This document shows, one piece after another, positions 17,076 through 26,027 of a stretch of DNA of 64,000 nucleotides (positions are counted from its first letter, which is position 1; every line of letters starts with the position of its first letter). The position numbers and the translations under genes were made by a program. The notes below the pieces were generated by a model. The model did not search any database and was not told the DNA's origin. It saw only the letters and a list, made by a program, of their open reading frames with translations. Source of the DNA: Bacteroidales bacterium M5 (GTDB lineage: Bacteria > Bacteroidota > Bacteroidia > Bacteroidales > Muribaculaceae); assembly GCA_001689535.1 (NCBI GenBank), contig LUJP01000080.1:1-64000 (forward strand), given 5' to 3'.

Positions 17076-18857
17076 ATGAGATTGAAAAAAGCAATCAGCC
17101 TGACACTGGCTCTCGCTTTGTCATGGCCATTGTGCGCCCAGCAGAAAATGGATGAAATGTGGAACGGAGGCGAGCGAGTGAAATCCTCCGACACATCCAT
17201 GGGGCGCGGAAAGCTCTTTGATTATGGCAATTACGCCATGTTTATCCATTGGGGTCTCTATTCAAAGCTTGCCAATGTATGGAACGGTAAAACCTATTAC
17301 GGCATAGGCGAATGGCTTATGAACGAGAACATGGCCAATGCCGACCGTGAGGAATATAAAGCTGTTGCCCGTACATTCGACCCGAAGGATTTCGACGCAA
17401 TGAAGATTGCCAAGCTGGCCAAAGACGCCGGCATGAAATATATCATCATCACAAGCAAGCATCACGACGGTTTCGCCATGTATCACTCCAAGTGCAACAA
17501 ATTCAACATAGTGGACGCAACTCCGTTTGGCCGCGACCCGATGAAGGAACTGTCGGATGCCTGCAAAAAACTCAGACTCGGATTCGGCTTCTATTATTCC
17601 CATAATCAGGACTGGACCACACCCGGCGCCTCCGGAGCTCCGCGGGTGGACGAAGATGGTAATCCCAAAACTTTCGACGATTATTTTTATGCCAAATGCC
17701 TGCCGCAGGTCGAGGAGATCACGCGCAATTACGGTGACATAGAGCTTGTGTGGTTCGACACCCCAGGAGAGATGCCGAAAAAATATGCCGAGAAGCTTGT
17801 GGAGACCGTCCACCGTAATCAGCCCAAGGCATTGGTGTCGGGCCGTGTGGGATATGACCTCGGCGATTACCGCACCCTCGGCGATATGGAGGTTCCGCCG
17901 GAAAATATGGACGGACTCTGGGAAAGCGTTGACGTGACAAACGACGGCTGGGGCTATTCATGGTATGACCGCAACTGGAAATCTCCGAAACAGATTCTTG
18001 AGAATCTTATCTCAACCATTGCCCGCGGAGGCACATATATGCTCAACGTAGGCCCCGACGGCATGGGAAATATACCGGAATTTGCACAGAACGCACTCCT
18101 GGCGTCGGGAAAATGGATCGCCCGCTATCCGCAGGTGATATACGGTGCCCAGGCCTCGCCGTGGAAACACCGCCTTCCGTGGGGCGACGTGGTGCGCCAG
18201 GACTCCATGCTGTATCTTGCAGTCTACGAATGGCCTTCGGACGGCAAGCTCTATTTGCCCGGACTTAAATCAGAAATCGCCTTCGCCGGTATTTGCGACG
18301 GCCAGAAAACTCTTCCTGTCAGTTTTGAAAAACGCGGCAACTGGACCGTACTGGACGTTCCGTATAAAAAGCCCGACAACCTTGTGAGCGTGATAGCGCT
18401 TGCCATGAAAGGCGGTGAAATAAGCGTTGACAATACACAGGCCGTTGATCCCGAATCAGGTATCGACGAACTCAGTGTGGTTTTTGCCGATGCCAGCGGG
18501 TGCAATGTGTCAAAAACGAGCTGGATGGAAAAATTCGGCGAGTGGAAACACAAATACTGCACACCTGATCTGAACCGCAGCGGCAAAGTAACGTGGACGG
18601 TCGACGTAATGGAACCAGCCACATTCAGTGTCGACCTTACTTTGAGAGGCGAAGGCCGCGGTGTGTGGAAAGTGGAGACCGATGAGGCCCATACGGCCCA
18701 GAACCAGCAGGGTGTATCGTCAATTTTCTGCAAAAGGCCAATCGGCTGGATAAGCTTTGACAAACCCGGCCGCCACACCATAACAGTGAGCATGCCGGAG
18801 GGAGGAAAACCTTCGGAACTGTCGGCTATCTCACTTACCCCCGTCCGTTTTGAGTAA
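17076..18857 (+). CDS. Exported alpha-L-fucosidase, GH29, with C-terminal beta domain
   Basis: A 593-residue protein with signal peptide (cleavage near LCA-QQ, residue 22). The GH29 barrel runs to about residue 350: FGNYAMFIHWG-type start, YIIITSKHHDGFAMY (His pair near 125-130), and nucleophile Asp in LVWFDTPGE (D228). Residues 350-440 form the usual GH29 C-terminal beta domain. The last 150 residues are a further beta sandwich with no family I can name, perhaps carbohydrate-binding. It would release fucose from host or plant glycans in the periplasm. A second GH29 follows after 36 bp in the same direction. Confidence 0.92.
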   Translation: MRLKKAISLTLALALSWPLCAQQKMDEMWNGGERVKSSDTSMGRGKLFDYGNYAMFIHWGLYSKLANVWNGKTYYGIGEWLMNENMANADREEYKAVARTFDPKDFDAMKIAKLAKDAGMKYIIITSKHHDGFAMYHSKCNKFNIVDATPFGRDPMKELSDACKKLRLGFGFYYSHNQDWTTPGASGAPRVDEDGNPKTFDDYFYAKCLPQVEEITRNYGDIELVWFDTPGEMPKKYAEKLVETVHRNQPKALVSGRVGYDLGDYRTLGDMEVPPENMDGLWESVDVTNDGWGYSWYDRNWKSPKQILENLISTIARGGTYMLNVGPDGMGNIPEFAQNALLASGKWIARYPQVIYGAQASPWKHRLPWGDVVRQDSMLYLAVYEWPSDGKLYLPGLKSEIAFAGICDGQKTLPVSFEKRGNWTVLDVPYKKPDNLVSVIALAMKGGEISVDNTQAVDPESGIDELSVVFADASGCNVSKTSWMEKFGEWKHKYCTPDLNRSGKVTWTVDVMEPATFSVDLTLRGEGRGVWKVETDEAHTAQNQQGVSSIFCKRPIGWISFDKPGRHTITVSMPEGGKPSELSAISLTPVRFE

Positions 18858-18893
18858 TACCTTAAACGATAATCATAAACAGCACTACAAGAG

Positions 18894-19940
18894 ATGAAAC
18901 GAACAGTTTTAAGCCTGCTTATTGCGGCAGCGGCAGCAGGCACGGCGTGTGCCGACAATCTGATAATGCCTGTTCCCTCACACCAGCCGAGCGAGGCCCA
19001 GAAAAAGCAGATAGAACGAAAGTATGGAATGTTTATCCATTTCGGCATCAACACTTTTCATGACCAGGAGTGGACCGACGGCTCCAAACCGGCCTCTTCC
19101 TATTGCCCTACGAAGATAGATGCCGAGCAATGGGTGAAAACCGCCAAGGACGCGGGCATGAAATACATTATCCTCATTACCAAGCATCACGACGGTTTCT
19201 GCCTCTGGGACAGCAAATATACCGATTACGATGTAGCCTCCGCGGCCAACCGGACCAATGTGGTGGAAGAGGTAGCCAAGGCATGCAAAAAGCATGGCAT
19301 AGGACTGGGACTTTACTACTCGCTATGGGACCGCAAAGTCAACGGCGACGTTGAGAACCAGAGCCAGGATTCCGTATACAACGATTACATGGTCAAACAG
19401 CTGAACGAGCTTATGGACATTGCTCAAAAGAACAATACCGACATCGTTGAGTTCTGGTTTGACGGCGGATGGGTGAAACAGAATTACCGTTGGCCCGTGA
19501 TGGACATATATCAGACAATAAAATCACGTCAGCCCCAATGCCAGGTCGGCATCAACTGGACCATCGGCTCACCGGAAAACGTTGACAAACATCCCGTGCA
19601 TCCCGACGAGCAGAAAGCCGGATTCCCCATACGCTATTTCCCGAGCGATTTCCGTCTTGGCGACCCTCATCTTCCCGTTGACGACGACCCGAAAGTCTTC
19701 ACTCACGACGGCAAGAACTATTATATGCCGTGGGAATCTACGGTATGTCTTAGCGGAAGATGGTTCTATAATACCACCGACAACGAATATAAGAGCCTCG
19801 ACGAACTCGAGAAACTCTACCGTCAGTGCACCAAAAACGACAACATACTCATACTGAACTGTCCGCCCGACCGCAACGGCCGTATAAGGGACACCGACGT
19901 AAAGCTGCTGAAACAGCTCCGTCAGCGCCTGGGAATCTAA
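18894..19940 (+). CDS. Exported minimal alpha-L-fucosidase, GH29
   Basis: A 348-residue protein: signal peptide (cleavage near ACA-DN, residue 21) and only the catalytic barrel, with no C-terminal beta domain. It has KYGMFIHFGINTF, YIILITKHHDGFCLW and the nucleophile Asp in EFWFDGGWV (D190). The short form and the NILILNCPPDRNGR ending are typical of the GH29 subgroup with narrow specificity for branched (alpha-1,3/1,4) fucose, but that is inference. Likely cotranscribed with the gene 36 bp upstream, giving two differing fucosidases from one message. Confidence 0.92.
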   Translation: MKRTVLSLLIAAAAAGTACADNLIMPVPSHQPSEAQKKQIERKYGMFIHFGINTFHDQEWTDGSKPASSYCPTKIDAEQWVKTAKDAGMKYIILITKHHDGFCLWDSKYTDYDVASAANRTNVVEEVAKACKKHGIGLGLYYSLWDRKVNGDVENQSQDSVYNDYMVKQLNELMDIAQKNNTDIVEFWFDGGWVKQNYRWPVMDIYQTIKSRQPQCQVGINWTIGSPENVDKHPVHPDEQKAGFPIRYFPSDFRLGDPHLPVDDDPKVFTHDGKNYYMPWESTVCLSGRWFYNTTDNEYKSLDELEKLYRQCTKNDNILILNCPPDRNGRIRDTDVKLLKQLRQRLGI

Positions 19941-19994
19941 TAAACAATCCCTTACATCACCAAACCAATCCAAACCATACCAAACCAAACCGTT

Positions 19995-20043
19995 AGCCCG
20001 ATTGCTCTTCCCTTTTTATGGAAAATGCAATCGGGCTTTTTTC
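19995..20043 (+). terminator. Rho-independent terminator of the fucosidase pair
   Basis: agcccgattgc (19995-20005) pairs with gcaatcgggct (20027-20037), then six T. A caaacca-rich tract lies just before it. Confidence 0.9.
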
Positions 20044-20081
20044 GTGCCGACGACCGAAATGCACCCTCCAAAGGGGAGAAG

Positions 20082-21617
20082 TTATTCCGGGATGGTTATC
20101 GGGAACAGATCATTGGGGGTATGCTCACGGTGTATTACCTGCTTTAGACGGTCAACGACGTCGGGATGCTGAGCGGCCACATCATGATCCTCGTGGATAT
20201 CGTCGGCAAGATTGTAAAGGCTGCATTTGCCTCCTTTCACCACGAGTTTCCAGTCGTCCTGTCTTACGCCTATCATGTCCGTTTCATGGAATTCCCAGTA
20301 GAGTGCGTCGTGCTTTTTCTGCAACCCGGGCTTCCCGGTGAGCGTAGGATAGAAGGAGATTCCGTCGAAATAATCCTGCTCAAGGCGCAGGTTGGAATAT
20401 CGGCCGCGATAGTTCTCGATGCCGGCTATGTCGCAGAACGTAGGCATGATGTCGTAGAACGCAAGCTGATGGTCCGAAACGCTTCCCGGCTTGATTTTCC
20501 CGGGCCAGCTCACTATGAATGGAATGCGGATACCACCTTCGTGGGTAGAGCGCTTTATTCCGCGCAGAAGGCCGTCGCGGTTGAAAAAAACGGGGTCGGC
20601 GCCTCCCTCTTCATGAGGGCCGTTGTCGGAAGTGAATATCACCACCGTATTCTTGTCCAGTCCCTTTTCGCGAAGCTTTGCCATAATCTGGCCAACCTGG
20701 GTGTCAAGACGCGCCACCATAGCGGCGAATTCGGCATGACCTGAATCAGTGGGATTATACCGGGAACCTTCGCTGCCTTCATAGGTTCGTTCCGGATATG
20801 TACTGAGACGTTTGTGATATTCATTGAGAATGGAATCGCGGGGCTGCGCCAGCTCCGCATGAGGAAGAGTATAGGTGAATATGCCGAGGAAAGGCTTGTC
20901 GGGAGTCTGACTGTCGAGCCATTCCAGGGCACGCTTATGAATCAGGTCGGCCGAATACTGCTCGCGGTTCAGATAATCGGGGCCGTACATAGCATAAGGC
21001 GTATTGGCGGTAAGCTCCACTCTTCTCACAGCCGTGTCACCCCGTGAGCGGGAGTATTCGTTAAGGAAATTGGGATAATAGAGATGTGCCTGAAACTGGC
21101 AGATGAAGCCGTAATATTCGTCGATTCCGCGCTTGTCGGGAGTGGACGTGGAGCCCTCGTATCCTCCGGCCCATTTTCCGAACATACCTGTAGCATATCC
21201 GTTATCGCGGAATATTTCTGGAATAATCACATGGGCTGTGTCGTAAGGCTCCTGCCCTGCCACAGTATAATCGGCGTTGCTGCCGTAAAGGTTGGGCTGC
21301 AATTTGTCGCGCCAGTATTCGCGGTTGCCGCGCACGTGGGTATGGCCGCTGTGCTGCCCGGTCATGAACGTAGCTCTCGAAGGCGCCGACACAGGACTGC
21401 CGGCATAGGCCTGCGTGAAACGCATGCCTGAGGCTGCGAGCGAATCTATTGAGGGCGTGGAGATAAGCTGCTGTCCGTAGCAACCCAGATCGCCGTACCC
21501 CATATCGTCGCACATTATATATAATATGTTGGGGCGCTGTTTGTTTTCGTTGTTTTTAGCGGCTGTCGCCGAAAGGGCCACCGCACCTGCGGCGCCTAAT
21601 ATCAGTCCGGTTTTCAT
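20082..21617 (-). CDS. Exported sulfatase, S1 family, serine-type
   Basis: A 511-residue alkaline-phosphatase-fold sulfatase with signal peptide (cleavage near 20). Metal ligands are D37/D38 in YIMCDDMGYGD. The formylglycine site is S77 in SPVSAPSRATFMTG, so it is a Ser-type sulfatase needing an anSME radical-SAM maturase, not found in this window. Further metal ligands are in FTSDNGPHEEGG. It would remove sulfate from mucin O-glycans, glycosaminoglycans or algal sugars; subfamily cannot be called by eye. It lies 40 bp behind the GNAT gene on the same strand. Confidence 0.92.
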   Translation of the reverse strand: MKTGLILGAAGAVALSATAAKNNENKQRPNILYIMCDDMGYGDLGCYGQQLISTPSIDSLAASGMRFTQAYAGSPVSAPSRATFMTGQHSGHTHVRGNREYWRDKLQPNLYGSNADYTVAGQEPYDTAHVIIPEIFRDNGYATGMFGKWAGGYEGSTSTPDKRGIDEYYGFICQFQAHLYYPNFLNEYSRSRGDTAVRRVELTANTPYAMYGPDYLNREQYSADLIHKRALEWLDSQTPDKPFLGIFTYTLPHAELAQPRDSILNEYHKRLSTYPERTYEGSEGSRYNPTDSGHAEFAAMVARLDTQVGQIMAKLREKGLDKNTVVIFTSDNGPHEEGGADPVFFNRDGLLRGIKRSTHEGGIRIPFIVSWPGKIKPGSVSDHQLAFYDIMPTFCDIAGIENYRGRYSNLRLEQDYFDGISFYPTLTGKPGLQKKHDALYWEFHETDMIGVRQDDWKLVVKGGKCSLYNLADDIHEDHDVAAQHPDVVDRLKQVIHREHTPNDLFPITIPE

Positions 21618-21657
21618 GGTGTAATGATTTTACACCGCTAAGATAGCAAAATTTCGC

Positions 21658-22728
21658 CTAATCAAGCATCAGCGACATGTGGATTCTCTCGGATGGTATG
21701 CCGGTGATGGAGCCAACGGAGGCAGAACTGAAAAGAAGATTGTTGAGCACCGGAATCGTCACGTCGAAATCAAACGGCCCGAAACGGAGGTCGTCCACCC
21801 TCACCGAACCCCTTTCAGCCACATAGATATGATTGTTTTCCTCTATGATATGGTCTGTGACTTTCAAGGTGCATTTCCAGTCCGGATGCGCTGCGGCAAT
21901 GGCTTCAAGGAGCTTCCCCACATTGATTATGCGACCCATACCGCGCGCATAGAGATGGCGGTGGCCCTGGTCGCCGGCCGGAGCGTTGACCATAAACGGT
22001 TTTTCGGGAAACCGCTTCCTGAGCTCATGCAGCGCGCCGGTCACGGCGTCGGCATCTATTCCGAACACATCCTTCACCTTCACCATGCCCGAATCGGTAA
22101 GCGCGCTCCAGGCCATAGCGCTTATTCCGCAATCTTTTCGCCCCACAGCTATGAATGTGCCGCCGGGGTCAAGTGCAAGATCATCGAGGATATTCAGGAA
22201 ATCGCGCGAGGAGTGGAGCACAGTTCCCTTCCTTTCATGCTCGAACCGCGAGAAGGCCGCATACATTTCATCACTGTAGGGATCCTCCACCACAAAATAA
22301 TTATGCTCCGTAGGGAATGAATGAAGAGCCGTGAACCGCTGAACATCGGCATAGAACACTGTGGAGAAACCGAACTGGTCGTAGAAGAAATAGAGCCAGT
22401 CGTAAGCCGGAATAAGAGCGCAGAAAGCGTCGCCGCGCTCATACGCCACGCGCAGAGCGTCCTTCATAAGGCTGCTCATGAAGCCGCGTCCACGCATATT
22501 GCGCTTTGTGGCGGCTCCGGCTATATATGACATAGGCTGCTCCTGCTGCTGATACCACAGAGTGTAAGGCTGCAGCAAAAGGCTGCTCACGATGTGTGCC
22601 CCCGCCCCGTCGGCAATAGTCAGCGCATCGGCATCGCGATATATTCTGTCGAAATACATATCCACGTATTCCGGCGAATCGCCGAACGATTCGCTCCACA
22701 ATCTTTTTATTTCCTCTGACTTACTCAT
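21658..22728 (-). CDS. GNAT N-acetyltransferase, Eis-like
   Basis: A 356-residue protein. The N-terminal GNAT domain has the acetyl-CoA loop KRNMRGRGFMSSLMKDAL (R-x-x-G-x-G/A) near residue 75 and the IPAYDWLYFFYDQFGF motif. A second half resembles the degenerate GNAT plus sterol-carrier-like domain of Eis-type enzymes. Cytosolic; substrate unknown. It precedes the sulfatase by 40 bp, so the two may share a transcript, though no functional link is known. Confidence 0.8.
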   Translation of the reverse strand: MSKSEEIKRLWSESFGDSPEYVDMYFDRIYRDADALTIADGAGAHIVSSLLLQPYTLWYQQQEQPMSYIAGAATKRNMRGRGFMSSLMKDALRVAYERGDAFCALIPAYDWLYFFYDQFGFSTVFYADVQRFTALHSFPTEHNYFVVEDPYSDEMYAAFSRFEHERKGTVLHSSRDFLNILDDLALDPGGTFIAVGRKDCGISAMAWSALTDSGMVKVKDVFGIDADAVTGALHELRKRFPEKPFMVNAPAGDQGHRHLYARGMGRIINVGKLLEAIAAAHPDWKCTLKVTDHIIEENNHIYVAERGSVRVDDLRFGPFDFDVTIPVLNNLLFSSASVGSITGIPSERIHMSLMLD

Positions 22729-22736
22729 ATCGTCTA

Positions 22737-22783
22737 TTAAAACACCTCACGCCCCGCCTTAGTTTTGAGGACGGAGCGCGAGG
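22737..22783 (-). terminator. Terminator of the DUF4301 gene
   Basis: Read on the minus strand, a GC-rich imperfect stem (22768-22783 with 22745-22758) is followed by tgtttt. It lies 50 bp after the stop. Confidence 0.6.
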
Positions 22784-22833
22784 TAAGATTTTAGGGCACC
22801 TGCTTTATGGGGGGCCGGAGTTACTGTTACATG

Positions 22834-24357
22834 TCAGCTCTGGTGAGCGGGACGCAGGAGGTCGTTGACGGTCTTTACGGGATTGAACGTCGAAACGGGC
22901 ACCTCTACAAATGCGGTGTTCCAGTTGCTCATGGCGCCGTTCCACAGACCGGGAAGCTCCAACGCGCGGAGTTCCTTGCCGTGCGATGACTTCGACGAAA
23001 TGAAGCCGGTGGCCGGATCCACAAAATCGGGAAGGTTGAAGCCTTTGCCATGGAGATCCTTCACATAGCATACGAGGTCAACCGGATTGAAGTGGGTGGC
23101 GCTTTCCATCATCTTGGCATATTCCTTGTTCTCGGGATCGATCTGGGTGCTCTCGAGAATCTGGGGCGATGCGCTGCCGTCAGGGTTATAGGCAATGAAC
23201 GGGCCGCCGCCGGGCTCGCCTTCGTTACGGACCATACCGCACACACGCAGCGGACGGTTGAGTTTTTCGTGGATATACATAGCCAGATCGGTATCGTTCA
23301 TGGCGTCAATGGCGCGGTCGGTGATTCCGAGCTTGAAGTGCATGAAAGCCACCATGTTCTGCAGTTCTCCGCGGGTGTACTGGCCGGCGGCGAGTTCATC
23401 GAGATAATGCTTTATGGTATCATGCAGTTCCATGAGGTAACCGCCGAGCACCTGCTTGTAGTGGATGGTCGATTCGCGGCGCGAGTCGGGAACCACATTG
23501 TCTATATTCTTGATGAACACCACTGCCGAATCAATGTCGTTGAGGTTCTGGATAAGAGCTCCGTGGCCGCCGGGACGGAACACGGGCTTGCCGTCCTCGC
23601 GGAAAGGTGTTCCGTCGGGGTTTCCGGCTATGGTATCGGTTGACGGTTTCTGCTCCGAGAGTGAGACGTTGAACTTAACACCGTATTTCTGGCCCATCTT
23701 GTCGGTGACCTCGGCAAGTTTCTCCTCGAAGAGTTTGCGGTGGTTGGACGACACGGTGAAATGAAGGTTGACCACACCGTTGGAATTGGCCGCTGTCTGC
23801 GCACCCTCGGCAAGCTGCTCTTCTACAGGAGTGCGGTTGCCTTCAGCATATGCATGGAATTTCAGAAGGCCTTTGGGAAGAGCGCCGTAATTCAGGCCCT
23901 CGGGCTTGATTATGGCTGCAATGAGATCTTTATCGTGGCCTTCGTCACGGAGTGCTTCAGGAGTCTTGCCATAGAGACGCTCGGTAACCACGGTAAGATC
24001 GGGGTAGAAAGCTGTCTTTTCAATGTCGGCTATGAGTTTTGCCACCGGCGAGCCTTCGGCGGGATGCTCGTCATCGCCGTCAACGAAAGCAAACAGAGCC
24101 TTGAACATGCGGGAAGCGGCGCCCGAGGCAGGCACAAACTTGCACACCTCGCCACCGTCGGCAAGATATTCTTTCCAGCGGGCTACGGCAGCAGCCTCCT
24201 CCTCTTCGGAAAGCACGGTTATGCCCGAAGCAGGGCTTGCGGGAGATTTGATTTTAAGATACGGGAAGCCAGTCTCAAAGCGTTTGAGCTGGGCCTCGAC
24301 CTGCTCGGGAGTGATTCCTTTTGCCTCGAATAGGGCTAAATCGTCGGAGCTGAACAT
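22834..24357 (-). CDS. DUF4301 family protein
   Basis: A 507-residue soluble protein matching DUF4301, a Bacteroidetes family. Recognisable segments are VCKFVPASGAASRMFKALF near residue 70, a helical middle, FRPGGHGALIQNLNDID near 255, and FIKNIDNVVPDSRR near 275. These recall the nucleotide-binding core and the metal-binding PGGHGAL...KNIDN pattern of sugar nucleotidyltransferases such as UDP-sugar pyrophosphorylases, so it may transfer a nucleotide, but this is inference. It is divergent from the fucosidase pair at 24626. Confidence 0.85.
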   Translation of the reverse strand: MFSSDDLALFEAKGITPEQVEAQLKRFETGFPYLKIKSPASPASGITVLSEEEEAAAVARWKEYLADGGEVCKFVPASGAASRMFKALFAFVDGDDEHPAEGSPVAKLIADIEKTAFYPDLTVVTERLYGKTPEALRDEGHDKDLIAAIIKPEGLNYGALPKGLLKFHAYAEGNRTPVEEQLAEGAQTAANSNGVVNLHFTVSSNHRKLFEEKLAEVTDKMGQKYGVKFNVSLSEQKPSTDTIAGNPDGTPFREDGKPVFRPGGHGALIQNLNDIDSAVVFIKNIDNVVPDSRRESTIHYKQVLGGYLMELHDTIKHYLDELAAGQYTRGELQNMVAFMHFKLGITDRAIDAMNDTDLAMYIHEKLNRPLRVCGMVRNEGEPGGGPFIAYNPDGSASPQILESTQIDPENKEYAKMMESATHFNPVDLVCYVKDLHGKGFNLPDFVDPATGFISSKSSHGKELRALELPGLWNGAMSNWNTAFVEVPVSTFNPVKTVNDLLRPAHQS

Positions 24358-24551
24358 GGTGAGTTAAATTTAGGTATTGCTTTAATTAATTTAATGTCAA
24401 AAACCGTGGAGGAGAAATTTTGATTCACAAACTTAATGATAATATCCAGAATATGCAATATTTCTTTGACACATAAATATCATTGCAATGCCCTCCGAAA
24501 AGATAATTGAGCCCCTGCGTTTCCAGATTATGATATGTGGGAATTTATGAG

Positions 24552-24559
24552 TATTTTTG
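24552..24559 (+). promoter_or_regulatory. Promoter of the tandem fucosidases, -7 box TATTTTTG
   Basis: TAnnTTTG match followed by cac, 66 bp before the ATG at 24626; no clear -33. Confidence 0.6.
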
Positions 24560-24625
24560 CACAATACCATGTAAGTATCGTTTGAATCAACCTTATTTTT
24601 AACCATACCAATCCATTATTCTATA

Positions 24626-26020
24626 ATGATTTCATTACGCCAACTTATCACAGGCGCGGGAGCATTCCTCGCAGCCTCGTCGTTCGCCCAGGATGCGGTG
24701 ACCAACAGCTATGTTCACGAACAGTCCGACGCCAACGGCTATGTATGGCCCACCGAGGAGGCCGTGCTCAAGAAACTCGACAACTGGCAGGACCAGAAAT
24801 ACGGTGTCCTTTTCCACTGGGGCCTTTACTCGCTTCCCGGAATCTGCGAGTCGTGGCCGCTGTGTGACGAAGACTGGATCACCCGCCCCAACGACTGCAA
24901 TTACGAGGGCTACAAGAAATGGTACTGGGGCCTCGCCGAAGCCCTCAATCCTTCGGAGTTCAATCCCGAGCAGTGGGCCGACATAATGAAAAAAGGAGGC
25001 ATGAAATACATGGTGTTCACCACCAAGCACCACGACGGTTTTTGCACCTTCGATTCCAAGCTCACCGACTTCACCATCGCCAAGGGCCCGTTTGCCTACA
25101 GCCCGCGCAAGAACGTGGCCAAGGAAGTGTTCAACGCTTTCCGCGACAAGGACTTCATGATCGGCTGCTACTTCTCAAAGCCCGACTGGCACACACAGTG
25201 GTTCTGGAACGACGCCTATGCAACCAAAGGCCGTCATATCAACTACTCGAAAGAGCGCCATCCCGACTGGTGGAAAAACTATCAGGACTATACCGCAGGT
25301 CAGCTCGGAGAGCTCCTGGGCGGCGAATATGGCCGTTTCGACATCCTGTGGCTTGACGGCGGCTGGATCACCGGCGACGATATCAAGCTCGACAGCATCC
25401 TCGTGAGCGCACGCGGCGGACTCCACCCCGGTCTCATCTCCGTGGACCGTGCCATCAAAGGCCGCAACGAGAACTATCAGACTCCCGAACGCGGAATTCC
25501 CGCCACTCAGCTCAACTATCCCTGGGAAAGCTGCATTCCTCTCACCGGAGCTTGGGGATGGGTACACAACCCGAACCCCATGTCGTCCAACAAGGTTGTG
25601 GGGATGCTTGCTGAAATCACAGCCAAGGGCGGCTCGCTGCTGCTCGGCGTAGGCCCCACGCCTCTCGGCACTATCGAGCCGGTTATCGCCAACGTTGTTA
25701 CCAATGTGGGCTCATGGCTCGATAAGAACGGCGAAGCCATCTACTCCACACGCAACGCCAAACTCTACAACGACGGCAAGACATGGTTCACCGCCAACAA
25801 AGACGGCAAGACCCTCTATGCCATCTACGCTAAGGCCGACGGCGAAACACTCCCCTCCACTATAGAATGGACCGGCAACGTCCCCGAAGGCAAAATGACT
25901 CTTTTAGGCACAGGCAAAAACGTGCGTTACACCGTTTCTCCCGAAGGAAAGGTGACCGTATCTCTGCCCAAAGGATTGCCCGACATGCCCGTAGCCCTCA
26001 AATTCACCGCTAAAAAGTAA
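24626..26020 (+). CDS. Exported alpha-L-fucosidase, GH29, tandem copy A
   Basis: A 464-residue protein with signal peptide (cleavage near SFA-QD, residue 22). The barrel has KYGVLFHWGLYS, YMVFTTKHHDGFCTF and nucleophile Asp in ILWLDGGWI (D244), then a C-terminal beta domain from about residue 375. It is a close paralogue of the next gene, which starts 7 bp after its stop; the two clearly arose by tandem duplication and differ from the GH29 pair at 17-20 kb. Exported to the periplasm or surface; fucose linkage not predictable. Confidence 0.92.
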   Translation: MISLRQLITGAGAFLAASSFAQDAVTNSYVHEQSDANGYVWPTEEAVLKKLDNWQDQKYGVLFHWGLYSLPGICESWPLCDEDWITRPNDCNYEGYKKWYWGLAEALNPSEFNPEQWADIMKKGGMKYMVFTTKHHDGFCTFDSKLTDFTIAKGPFAYSPRKNVAKEVFNAFRDKDFMIGCYFSKPDWHTQWFWNDAYATKGRHINYSKERHPDWWKNYQDYTAGQLGELLGGEYGRFDILWLDGGWITGDDIKLDSILVSARGGLHPGLISVDRAIKGRNENYQTPERGIPATQLNYPWESCIPLTGAWGWVHNPNPMSSNKVVGMLAEITAKGGSLLLGVGPTPLGTIEPVIANVVTNVGSWLDKNGEAIYSTRNAKLYNDGKTWFTANKDGKTLYAIYAKADGETLPSTIEWTGNVPEGKMTLLGTGKNVRYTVSPEGKVTVSLPKGLPDMPVALKFTAKK

Positions 26021-26027
26021 AAAAACG